DNA of 64,000 nucleotides from Dyadobacter sp. CY312. Lineage in GTDB: Bacteria > Bacteroidota > Bacteroidia > Cytophagales > Spirosomataceae. This document shows positions 27,720-36,010 of this stretch, piece after piece. The stretch's first letter is position 1; the number at the start of each line of letters is the position of its first letter. The notes below the pieces were generated by a model that was not told the DNA's origin, ran no database searches, and worked only from the letters and a program-made list of their open reading frames with translations. The stretch covers positions 248,001 to 312,000 of the forward strand of contig NZ_JAJUXG010000008.1 in the NCBI RefSeq assembly GCF_021390535.1. Direction: 5' to 3'. A program made the translations under genes and the position numbers.

Positions 27720-29957
27720 ATGCGTACGAAATATACCTCCTGTTTATTCTTCTTTGTATATATAAGTCTGTCAACGGCAGTTTTCGGGCAGCAGTCCTGG
27801 TTTAAGCGCGACTCTTCAATTACTGTGTCTGCCAAAGGAATTCGGTTGCTCAATCCATGGGCAGGAGGGCTCAACGCCTCGCAAGTACTTAAAATGCACT
27901 TGAATAATGATGACATAGAGGATCTGGTTGTTTTTGACCGTACAAATAGTCGCGTTACAACATTTATTGCTTCTCCTGATCCTGCAAAAAAGGCCTATTT
28001 GCACGCTCCCGCATATGAAGCGGCGTTTCCTAAAATGGATAACTGGATGATTCTGGCAGATTACAATGGTGACGGACTGAAAGATCTTTTTACCAGTACT
28101 TCCCTCGGTATAAAGGTGTACCGACAAATCAAAACAGGGAATGTGTGGTCGTGGAAGTTGGAAAGGGAGGTGATCAATACACAGGGTTACAGCTCAGTAA
28201 TTAATTTGCAGGTTTCTGGTCCCGATATTCCTGGCATTGTGGACATCGACGGCGATGGTGATCTTGACATTGTAACTTTTGACTTTGCCGGTGAATTCAT
28301 AGAGCTGCATCAAAACATGAGTATGGAAAAGTTCGGAGTTCCGGATAGCCTTGGTGGACCCACAGCTCCCGTTTTTGCACGAAACGGCGACTGTTGGGGA
28401 AATTTTCATAAAGGAACAAATGAGGATTTTGTATTTAATGTTCCTTGCGGTGTCTCCGATTTTTCAGGAGGTAGTGTAAAGCATGCGGGTAATTCAATAT
28501 TGCTTCGGGATCTGAACGGTGATGGCAAAAAAGATCTTGTGATTGGGCATGTGAGTAATGAACATTTGTCTTTTCTTAATAACGCCACCGGTGGATTGGC
28601 GTCTGAGTTCAACAGTTTCAATAATGCGTATCCCGCCAAAGATCCGGTCTCTTTCCATATTTTCCCTACGGCATTTATGGAAGATGTTGATTTCGATGGT
28701 GTAGACGATCTCATTGTGGCGCCTGGAGTTGCTTCCAATGACGGCAATATGGTCGATTTTAAATCGTCAAATTTACTTTATCACAATGCGGGAACGTCCG
28801 ATAATCCTGACTTCCGGTTAACCCAAAACAACTTCCTCCAAAATGAAATGATCGATGTTGGTGAAAATGCTTCACCTTCATTTTTTGATGTTGACGGTGA
28901 CGGCGATCTGGACATGGTGATCGGGACCGGTGGAATGCCGGGAACCGTTGGTTTTAAAGGTGGTTTTTGGTTATTGACAAACACAGGAACCAAATCAGAG
29001 CCTGCTTACGAGGTGAGTTCTGAAAATTATCTGGATCTGGCCGCATCTTTTGGATTGTATAATATCAAACCACAATGGGCTGATTTTAATGGTGATGGAG
29101 TGACAGACCTTGGATTTTTCGGGACTTCTTCTTCAACCCTGAGACCGGAATACAGGTATATTCCAAACAATGGAGCAAAGGGTGCTGCTGTTCAGTTAAA
29201 TGTATCAGAAGCCGTGTTGCTAACAATGCCAACAGAGACTCAATTGGGAGATTCCCCGTTTTTTTATGATGCAGACGGTGATGGTGATCTGGATCTGATT
29301 GTAGGTAAACCACAGGGAAACATTCATTTTTACACAAACACAGGAAATAACCGGCAGTTTGCCTTCAAATTGGAAAGCGATGCGTTTGCCGGAGTAGGGC
29401 TAAGTTTTGAAGGAAGATTTGCTCATGCCGTGGCAACTGATGTAGATTTAGACGGACAGCCAGATTTGCTCACTGTTGATCACACCGGTAACATTCGTAT
29501 TTTTTACAAAGCAGCCTGGGGGAAATGGACTGAGCGTGTGAGTCAGCTGGTGGAGCTTAATAGAAAACCCTCAGCCATGTTTCTGGGGAGATATTTAGCG
29601 CTGGCGGTGGGAGATTACAATGGAGATGGGAAGCCGGATATCGCTGTGGGCAACAACGGCGGAGGTTTATCTTTGTTTACCAACATACTTCCTGTGACTA
29701 TTACCGGCACAGAGCCTCCGTTGGAAATCAATGTGAAGGCTTATCCCAATCCGACCAAGGAGTATATCAAAGTCATTTCTTCACGAAAAGCTACGCTGCG
29801 TATTGTGAATGTGAGTGGAACGCCAATCATGTCGGGGATCAATTTGCAGCCGAATACAGAAAAAGAGATTATTACTTCCAGCTGGTTGCCAGGCTTGTAT
29901 ATTCTGGAATTACAAAACGGTCAGCAAAAGGTGGTGAAAAAGGTAGTGGTTCAATAA
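27720..29957 (+). CDS. Secreted FG-GAP/VCBS repeat protein with T9SS sorting domain
   Basis: A 745-residue surface or secreted protein. A signal peptide (ending near VFGQQ) is followed by many FG-GAP/VCBS repeats with calcium-type loops (DIDGDGDLDIVTF, DLNGDGKKDLVIG, DVDGDGDLDMVIG, DADGDGDLDLIVG, DYNGDGKPDIAVG), which should fold into a beta-propeller. The C-terminus is a type A T9SS sorting domain: AYPNPTKEYIKV, then LPGLYILEL and a basic end KKVVVQ. It is therefore a probable cargo of the T9SS to which SprA belongs. No catalytic domain is evident; binding or adhesion is an inference from the fold. Confidence 0.88.
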   Translation: MRTKYTSCLFFFVYISLSTAVFGQQSWFKRDSSITVSAKGIRLLNPWAGGLNASQVLKMHLNNDDIEDLVVFDRTNSRVTTFIASPDPAKKAYLHAPAYEAAFPKMDNWMILADYNGDGLKDLFTSTSLGIKVYRQIKTGNVWSWKLEREVINTQGYSSVINLQVSGPDIPGIVDIDGDGDLDIVTFDFAGEFIELHQNMSMEKFGVPDSLGGPTAPVFARNGDCWGNFHKGTNEDFVFNVPCGVSDFSGGSVKHAGNSILLRDLNGDGKKDLVIGHVSNEHLSFLNNATGGLASEFNSFNNAYPAKDPVSFHIFPTAFMEDVDFDGVDDLIVAPGVASNDGNMVDFKSSNLLYHNAGTSDNPDFRLTQNNFLQNEMIDVGENASPSFFDVDGDGDLDMVIGTGGMPGTVGFKGGFWLLTNTGTKSEPAYEVSSENYLDLAASFGLYNIKPQWADFNGDGVTDLGFFGTSSSTLRPEYRYIPNNGAKGAAVQLNVSEAVLLTMPTETQLGDSPFFYDADGDGDLDLIVGKPQGNIHFYTNTGNNRQFAFKLESDAFAGVGLSFEGRFAHAVATDVDLDGQPDLLTVDHTGNIRIFYKAAWGKWTERVSQLVELNRKPSAMFLGRYLALAVGDYNGDGKPDIAVGNNGGGLSLFTNILPVTITGTEPPLEINVKAYPNPTKEYIKVISSRKATLRIVNVSGTPIMSGINLQPNTEKEIITSSWLPGLYILELQNGQQKVVKKVVVQ

Positions 29958-30230
29958 CTTCCTTTGCTTGTCAATCTATAAAAAGGAATAGTTCAAAAAT
30001 AATACCGGAAATCACAAATAATCGGACCCCGAAAAGTAGATACTTGTACTCAGTTACTTACCCCATGAAACGATTCGGTCAGCTCTGGAATATTGGTTAA
30101 AAGCTGGAAAATTTATTCATATGAGCAGTACGGTACAGGACGCCGTGCATCTTTATCTATGAGTAAATTACGGTTTGATTGAATTATCGAAAAGGTCATT
30201 TCTGGCCGAATAAAAAATAACCTCTACCTC

Positions 30231-31310
30231 ATGCAAGCTCTTTTAGGCGTTTTATTTCATTTCATTGGTGGTTTTGCTTCCGGAAGTTTTTATATTCCTT
30301 ACAAGAAAGTTCAGGGCTGGGCCTGGGAATCCTACTGGATCGTAGGAGGTCTTTTTTCCTGGTTTATAGTTCCTCCGTTAGCCGCTTACCTTACCATTCC
30401 TGGTTTTACTGAAATAATCGCACATACCAACGGAGGGATTCTTGCATTAACCTACTTCTTTGGGGTTTTGTGGGGAATTGGTGGTTTAACTTACGGTCTG
30501 GGGGTTCGCTACCTTGGTGTCTCCCTGGGAAGTTCCATCATCTTAGGGATTTCTTCTGTATTCGGGTCTCTTATACCGTCCATATATTATCAGTTTAAGC
30601 CCCAACCAGGGAAGGACTCCATCTCGGATTTGGTCAACAGCAGTTGGGGGCAAATGGTATTACTCGGTCTGCTTGTATGTGTGATCGGCATTATCGTATG
30701 CGGGAAAGCAGGAGGCATGAAAGACAACGATCTTAAGAAAAACGGATTTGTTGCCGATGATAAAACTGAATTTAAAATTGGATTGGGGCTTACAGTTGCT
30801 ATTATCTCAGGGGTATTAAGTGCTTGTTTTGCTTTTGGGATTGATGCCGGAAAAGTAATGGCTGAGGAAGCCAACGAACTATGGAAGGCAGCTAATCCGG
30901 GTGAAGGTGAATTTTTGTTCCAAAACAATGTGACCTATGTGGTGATTCTGCTGGGCGGACTAACCACCAATTTTCTATGGTGTATGCTTTTGAACGCCAG
31001 GAACAAAACTTTTGGTGACTATACCAATACCAAAACCCCACTGCTATCCAATTATATTTTTTCAGCGCTGGCAGGTACAACCTGGTTTTTGCAATTCTTT
31101 TTTTACGGAATGGGAGAAAGCAAGCTGGGGAACGGGCCTAGTTCGTGGATCCTTCATATGGCGTTTATAATTCTGGTCGCCAATTCATGGGGATTGATCC
31201 TGAAAGAATGGAAAGGTATCTCTAAAAAAACCTTGACGACTATCTTATCAGGTATTTTAATCATTATACTTTCTGTGCTGATCGTTGGATATGGAAATTA
31301 CCTGCGGTAG
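30231..31310 (+). CDS. rhaT: L-rhamnose/proton symporter RhaT
   Basis: A 359-residue inner-membrane transporter with about ten hydrophobic segments. It carries the RhaT-family features GSFYIPYKKVQGWAWESYW at the N-terminus, WGIGGLTYGLGVRYLGVSLG in the middle, and FFFYGMGESKLG near the C-terminus. The family imports L-rhamnose (and lyxose) with protons. No rhamnose isomerase or kinase is in the window, though a ketose 3-epimerase lies at 33273. A strong terminator follows. Confidence 0.93.
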   Translation: MQALLGVLFHFIGGFASGSFYIPYKKVQGWAWESYWIVGGLFSWFIVPPLAAYLTIPGFTEIIAHTNGGILALTYFFGVLWGIGGLTYGLGVRYLGVSLGSSIILGISSVFGSLIPSIYYQFKPQPGKDSISDLVNSSWGQMVLLGLLVCVIGIIVCGKAGGMKDNDLKKNGFVADDKTEFKIGLGLTVAIISGVLSACFAFGIDAGKVMAEEANELWKAANPGEGEFLFQNNVTYVVILLGGLTTNFLWCMLLNARNKTFGDYTNTKTPLLSNYIFSALAGTTWFLQFFFYGMGESKLGNGPSSWILHMAFIILVANSWGLILKEWKGISKKTLTTILSGILIIILSVLIVGYGNYLR

Positions 31311-31338
31311 TTAATTTGCACCTGCTTACATTTAGGAG

Positions 31339-31369
31339 AATGGTTATCTGCGTCAGGTAGCCATTTTTT
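31339..31369 (+). terminator. Rho-independent terminator after rhaT
   Basis: A 12-bp stem (31339-31350 with 31354-31365, including two G-U pairs) around a 3-base loop, followed by a T-rich tract. Confidence 0.75.
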
Positions 31370-31503
31370 ATTTTCCGAGTACTAAGCGCATGAATGAGAT
31401 CAATCAAACACACGGAGCTTTCGGATATGATCTGAACTTCCTTGGCAATCGCTGAATATTACTTCATTGGGAAACTGCAAATCCGTTGCCTACGAGTTGG
31501 TGA

Positions 31504-31845
31504 ATGAAATTATTAACAGAGGATCAGAATGGCATTCTGATGGTCATTCAATACGATATAAACAGAGATGAAAACTATTTGAGATCGACCTGGGAGATTC
31601 ACGATGAACCCTGCTCAGGTGATGTACTGAATGCATGTAACGATGGGAGGTTGGACGACGGGACACAAATAGGGGCGTTTTGCGAATTGAAATCCAGTTC
31701 TTCGACACGCGCTCTGACAAATGGAGACAAGCTTACGCATTGTCAGAGAACCTATCATTTTGAGGGAGATAACATAGTTGTAAGCGAAATTGCATTTCGC
31801 GTGTTGGGTGTAAAACTGGGTCAGTTGAAAGAAAACTTGTCATAA
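31504..31845 (+). CDS. Hypothetical 113-residue protein
   Basis: I do not recognise this protein. It starts at ATG 31504 and reads as a soluble, mixed-charge protein with four cysteines (EPCSGD, NACNDG, GAFCEL, THCQRT) and no signal peptide or membrane helix. The open frame is longer than expected by chance in this AT-rich spacer and nothing better occupies either strand here, so it is probably real. It stands alone between the rhaT terminator and the next secreted protein, with no visible promoter motif. Confidence 0.45.
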   Translation: MKLLTEDQNGILMVIQYDINRDENYLRSTWEIHDEPCSGDVLNACNDGRLDDGTQIGAFCELKSSSSTRALTNGDKLTHCQRTYHFEGDNIVVSEIAFRVLGVKLGQLKENLS

Positions 31846-32000
31846 GATATTTTGATATGGTACTGGTGAGGGTATAACCTATCAGCAAAATACTTTTGAA
31901 TATCGGACGTTCCGTTCAATAAGGTTTATTGTCCGGACTTATGTTGTTTAAAAAGTTGACATTGGTACTATATTCTTAAACCTGCAATTAAATACTGACG

Positions 32001-33254
32001 ATGAACTGTAATAAAAAGTGTATCATTTTCTCGGGCTGTTTGGTTTTGTTAATTCTCTCAGAAATTGGCTGTTATGCTCAGAAACAAAAGAAAGGCAGAT
32101 CTGTTTCGTTTACAAAAACCGAATTGACCAAAACATTTATTGCTGAAGGTGCTGCCATGGGCGACGTCAATAAAGACGGAAAGAAGGATGTTTTATCCGG
32201 GGCATATTGGTTTGAAGCACCAGACTGGAAAGAACATGAACTGGCAAAACCTGAAAAGTTTAATTATGATGGGAGTTACAGCGATTCATTTCTTGACTTT
32301 GCGATGGATGTGAATCAGGATGGCTGGATAGACCTGATCCGGATCGACTGGCCTGGAAAGGCCGCTACCTGGCATGAAAATCCTAAAAATAAACCGGGTC
32401 ATTGGACAAAACACATCATTCATTCATCGGTTGGTAATGAGTCGCCCATGCTTGTAGATATGGATGGAGACGGGAGGCTGGATTTACTTTGTAATGATCC
32501 GACTGCCAAAAAGGTTATCTGGCTGAAATCTCCTGTTAAAAAGGGGGACACTACCTGGACACAATATGTGATTAGTTCCGATCCAAAGCAATCTACTCAC
32601 ATGTATACGCATGGAATTGGGTACGGTGATATCAATGGTGACGGAAGAAAAGATGTGGTAGTGAAAGAAGGCTGGTGGGAAGGTCCGGCAGGCGGACCTG
32701 CGGCAGGCGGTCCTGCGGCAGGCGGTCCTGCGGCAGACAACCCTGCGCAGTATGGAAAAGATAAGGGCTGGGTTTTTCACCCGGCGGACTTAGGGCAGGA
32801 CTGTTCTCAGATGTATGTGATGGATTTAAATGGTGATGGCTTAAATGATGTGATCAGTGCATCAGCGCATGATTATGGCATGTGGTGGCATGAGCAGGGT
32901 AGAGATAATCAGGGTAAAGAGACCTGGACGCACCATGAAATTGATAAGTCGTTTTCGCAGTCTCATGGGCTTGCTTTGGTGGATGTGAACGGAGACGGGA
33001 ATCCTGATCTGGTTACTGGAAAAAGGTATTGGGCACATCATGGCAAAGATCCGGGAGAAAGAGAACCTGCGGTTTTATACTGGTTTGAATACAAACCTGG
33101 CAAAACACCGACCTGGATCAAACATGAGATTGACAATGACTCAGGGCTTGGCTTACATGTTACGGTCGAGGATATTAATAATGATGGCCTGGTTGATATC
33201 GTTACCGGTAACAAAAAAGGTGTCCGGATATTTACACAGCAAAAAAATAAGTAA
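32001..33254 (+). CDS. Secreted FG-GAP/VCBS repeat protein
   Basis: A 417-residue exported protein. The N-terminal signal ends around CYAQKQ; the cysteine at the end is not in a good lipobox (SEIGC), so a lipoprotein is possible but not favoured. At least five FG-GAP loops are visible (DVNKDGKKDVLSG, DVNQDGWIDLIRI, DMDGDGRLDLLCN, DINGDGRKDVVVK, DVNGDGNPDLVTG), suggesting a propeller. A Gly-Pro-Ala insertion encoded by a tandem 15-base repeat interrupts one blade. There is no T9SS sorting tail. It lies 18 bases upstream of an epimerase gene, so the two are probably co-transcribed, hinting at carbohydrate metabolism. Confidence 0.85.
   Translation: MNCNKKCIIFSGCLVLLILSEIGCYAQKQKKGRSVSFTKTELTKTFIAEGAAMGDVNKDGKKDVLSGAYWFEAPDWKEHELAKPEKFNYDGSYSDSFLDFAMDVNQDGWIDLIRIDWPGKAATWHENPKNKPGHWTKHIIHSSVGNESPMLVDMDGDGRLDLLCNDPTAKKVIWLKSPVKKGDTTWTQYVISSDPKQSTHMYTHGIGYGDINGDGRKDVVVKEGWWEGPAGGPAAGGPAAGGPAADNPAQYGKDKGWVFHPADLGQDCSQMYVMDLNGDGLNDVISASAHDYGMWWHEQGRDNQGKETWTHHEIDKSFSQSHGLALVDVNGDGNPDLVTGKRYWAHHGKDPGEREPAVLYWFEYKPGKTPTWIKHEIDNDSGLGLHVTVEDINNDGLVDIVTGNKKGVRIFTQQKNK
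32691..32735 (+). repeat. 15-base tandem repeat inside the VCBS gene
   Basis: Three consecutive copies of GGCGGTCCTGCGGCA (first copy with one change), flanked by degenerate partial copies (32682-32690 and 32736-32749), encode repeated GGPAA. The unit is a multiple of three, so copy changes keep the frame. Confidence 0.85.
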
Positions 33255-33272
33255 TCTGCTCAGGTACATTTT

Positions 33273-34118
33273 ATGAAATTCGGGATTAATACCTATTTGT
33301 TTTCTTCACCATTCACCAACGAAAGTGTGTTTCTGTTTCCTTTATTCAAGGAGTGGGGGTTTGATTTTGTAGAGATTGCTGTTGAAGATCCTGCTAATAT
33401 TGATCCTGGATTCATAAGAAGCGAATTGGATAAAAATGGTTTGGAATGCCGTTCAGTATGTGCTGCCACCGGTCCGGGACGCGATTTGAGAGGAAACCGA
33501 AAGGAACAGGTTACTTCATTAGAGTATGTTAAAGCTCTGATTGACCTGGCGCCTATACTTGGAAGCCGGCTTGTAGCTGGTCCTATTTATTCATCCGTCG
33601 GAAGGGCAGAATTTGTAACTGAAAGCGATAAAAGACGGCAGTGGGATTTAGTAGTGGAAAATCTGAGGGGACTTTGTGAGTATGCATCAGCCAATCAGGT
33701 AAAATTAGCCATTGAACCGTTGAATCGATACGAAACGGATTTTATCAATACATGTGAACAGGCACTTCAAATGATTAAGGATGTGGGAAGTGATTCCCTG
33801 TATGTACATCTTGATGTATTTCACATGAATTTGGAAGAGAAAGATCCTGGCATGGCTATTGTCAAAGCAGCAGGACGATTGGCCCTTTTACATGCTTCGG
33901 GAAGTGACAGAGGTACGCCGGGAGGTGACCAGATAAATTGGGACAGGATTTTTTATGCTTTGGATAAAATCAACTATGAAGGAGATATTGTGATTGAGTC
34001 CTTTACACCAGATGTGAAAATTATTGCAAAAGCGGCGTCAATATGGCGACAAATGGAACCTTCAAAAGAGGCAATTGCCATTGACGGACTCGCGTTTTTA
34101 AGATCAATGAGTTTGTAA
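33273..34118 (+). CDS. Sugar phosphate isomerase/epimerase, ketose 3-epimerase (D-tagatose/D-psicose 3-epimerase) type
   Basis: A 281-residue TIM-barrel protein. The four metal ligands of the ketose 3-epimerase group are in place: E148 in AIEPLNRYET, D181 in HLDVFHMN, H207 in LLHASGSDRGTPGGD and E242 in IVIESF. The family epimerises C3 of free ketoses with Mn or Co; the exact sugar cannot be read from sequence. It follows the VCBS gene by 18 bases and probably shares its transcript. No signal peptide, so cytosolic. Confidence 0.87.
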   Translation: MKFGINTYLFSSPFTNESVFLFPLFKEWGFDFVEIAVEDPANIDPGFIRSELDKNGLECRSVCAATGPGRDLRGNRKEQVTSLEYVKALIDLAPILGSRLVAGPIYSSVGRAEFVTESDKRRQWDLVVENLRGLCEYASANQVKLAIEPLNRYETDFINTCEQALQMIKDVGSDSLYVHLDVFHMNLEEKDPGMAIVKAAGRLALLHASGSDRGTPGGDQINWDRIFYALDKINYEGDIVIESFTPDVKIIAKAASIWRQMEPSKEAIAIDGLAFLRSMSL

Positions 34119-34149
34119 AAAAAGAGGCTCCGGTTTTCACCGGAACCTC
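34117..34149 (-). terminator. Terminator after mqo
   Basis: Minus-strand stem GAGGTTCCGG with CCGGAGCCTC (34140-34149 with 34124-34133; one G-U pair) and a 6-base loop, followed by T7. It sits between the convergent epimerase and mqo genes, touching the epimerase stop codon. Confidence 0.8.
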
Positions 34150-34174
34150 CTGTCAGCAGGCACTGATATTATCT

Positions 34175-35701
34175 TTAAGCTGTAACACCTTCTTCCAGAT
34201 ACGATGTGTTTAATTTAAGCACGTTCGTAGTTCTGTTTCTGGTTTTAGCAGCCAGGTCAGCATCTTTGGAAAGAGATTTCCCAAAAGAAGGAATTATCGT
34301 TTTAAATTGTTTTTGCCATTCCGGAGACGTAGCTTCTTCCTTGAAGCAACGGTGAATTAGATCCAGCATGATAGAAACTGAGGTAGACGCACCAGGAGAT
34401 GCGCCAAGCAGCGCAGCAAGTGACCCATCTGCAGCAGTTACCATTTCTGTACCGAATTCAAGTACGCCACCTTCATCCTTATCTTTTTTAATAACCTGAA
34501 CGCGCTGTCCCGCCGTTTCTAAAACCCAGTCTTCCAGTTTTGCGCCAGGTACATAATCGTTTAATGCTGCAAGCCTGTCCTGCGGTGATTGTCTCACCTG
34601 ATCGATCAGGTACTTTGTTAGCGGTATATTGTGAATACCAGCTGCAAGCATCGGTTTAATATTATTGAGCTTTATTGAGAGTGGAAGATCGAGATATGAT
34701 CCGTTTTTAAGGAATTTTGTTGAAAACCCTGCATATGGACCAAACAATAAAGCCTTTTTACCATCAATCATACGGGTATCCAGGTGTGGAACAGACATTG
34801 GCGGTGATCCCACGGCAGCCTTGCCATATACCTTCGCCTGATGCTTTTCGATAATCTCAGGATTGGTGCATACCAACCATTGTCCGCTAACCGGAAAACC
34901 ACCAAATCCTTTTCCTTCCGGAATATCAGATTTTTCAAGAAGAGGCAGTGATCCGCCTCCTGCACCAATAAATACGAATTTTGAACGAACATAGCTGGTT
35001 TCCCTGCTCTCTCTGTCTTTTACAGAAAGTGTCCATGTCCCGTTGGCTTTTTCAAAATCGTCAACTTCGTGATTCAGATAAAGTTTTACGCCATCCTGAC
35101 TCTCAAGGTAGTCGAACATGGCGCGTGTAAGTGCTCCGAAGTTTACATCCGTACCCAATTCCATTTTCGTTGCAGCAACTTTTTCTGCCTCCTGGCGTCC
35201 CTGCATTACAAGTGGTATCCAGCCGGCAATCTCATCCTTGTTTTCAGAATATTCCATTCCTTCAAACAAATGATGCCTGGTTAGTGCTTTATGGCGCTTT
35301 TTCAGATACTCAACATTTTCGCTTCCCCAAACAAAACTCATGTGTGGGATGTGGCGGATAAATGCATCTGGTGATTCTATGATGCCATTCTCAACGAGAT
35401 AAGCCCAAAATTCTTTTGACACCTCAAAAGATTCAGCAATTTTGATTGCTTTCGCGATCTCAATACTACCGTCTTCTTTTTCAGGTGTATAATTCAACTC
35501 GCAAAATGCAGAATGACCTGTTCCTGCGTTGTTCCAGGCATCGGAACTTTCGGCAGTTACCCTGTCAAGTCTTTCAAAAATTGAGATTGTAAAAGCTGGA
35601 TTTAGCTTTTTTAGCAAAACTCCCAGCGTAGCACTCATGATCCCTGCACCTATCAGGACAATATCAGGGGTGGTAATTATGGATGACCTTTTTATGCGCA
35701 T
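34175..35701 (-). CDS. mqo: Malate:quinone oxidoreductase
   Basis: A 508-residue FAD-dependent peripheral membrane enzyme that oxidises malate to oxaloacetate and passes electrons to quinone. The dinucleotide-binding motif GAGIMSATLG is near the N-terminus; SSDAWNNAGTGHSAFCELNYTP, FVFIGAGGGSLPLLEKS and FGPYAGFSTKFLK are Mqo landmarks, as is LLGASPGASTS near the end. Length fits the family. With the NAD-linked mdh at 3190-4116 the cell has two malate oxidation routes. A -7-like element is found upstream; a terminator follows. Confidence 0.96.
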   Translation of the reverse strand: MRIKRSSIITTPDIVLIGAGIMSATLGVLLKKLNPAFTISIFERLDRVTAESSDAWNNAGTGHSAFCELNYTPEKEDGSIEIAKAIKIAESFEVSKEFWAYLVENGIIESPDAFIRHIPHMSFVWGSENVEYLKKRHKALTRHHLFEGMEYSENKDEIAGWIPLVMQGRQEAEKVAATKMELGTDVNFGALTRAMFDYLESQDGVKLYLNHEVDDFEKANGTWTLSVKDRESRETSYVRSKFVFIGAGGGSLPLLEKSDIPEGKGFGGFPVSGQWLVCTNPEIIEKHQAKVYGKAAVGSPPMSVPHLDTRMIDGKKALLFGPYAGFSTKFLKNGSYLDLPLSIKLNNIKPMLAAGIHNIPLTKYLIDQVRQSPQDRLAALNDYVPGAKLEDWVLETAGQRVQVIKKDKDEGGVLEFGTEMVTAADGSLAALLGASPGASTSVSIMLDLIHRCFKEEATSPEWQKQFKTIIPSFGKSLSKDADLAAKTRNRTTNVLKLNTSYLEEGVTA

Positions 35702-36010
35702 TAGGAATGAAAGTTTATTTTAACGTAATCTATCAACCCGGAAAAATCCAAATGTATAGTCACAACAACAGTGTATACCTAAAATGTTTCCAAAATAGTA
35801 TAATTTAAAAAATAAAGTAAAGGATGTATGCCAAAGTTCTTTTTAATAGTCAATAAAAACACATTTTGTTTCTATTGCTGAATGTAACCCATGAGATACC
35901 TCATTAAAATAATAAGAGGGAAGTCATTGATAAGTTCAATAACCTCCCCCTGTTTTATTAGTCTGACCAGTGCCAGAATTTTTTGGCAGTTATAGTGTCA
36001 CTGCCGATTA
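35702..36010. other. Intergenic region between esterase and mqo genes
   Basis: No coding sequence is convincing. On the minus strand TACATTTG (plus positions 35749-35756) is a full -7 match 47 bases before mqo, without a clear -33 element. Downstream of the esterase stop, a short GAGG/CCTC pairing (about 35911-35946) is too weak to call a terminator. Confidence 0.4.

Noticed and set aside
31951..31980. TTGACA-like sequence upstream of the VCBS gene at 32001
   Set aside because: The distance to the TATATT-like element is about 9 bases, too short for any known sigma factor spacing.
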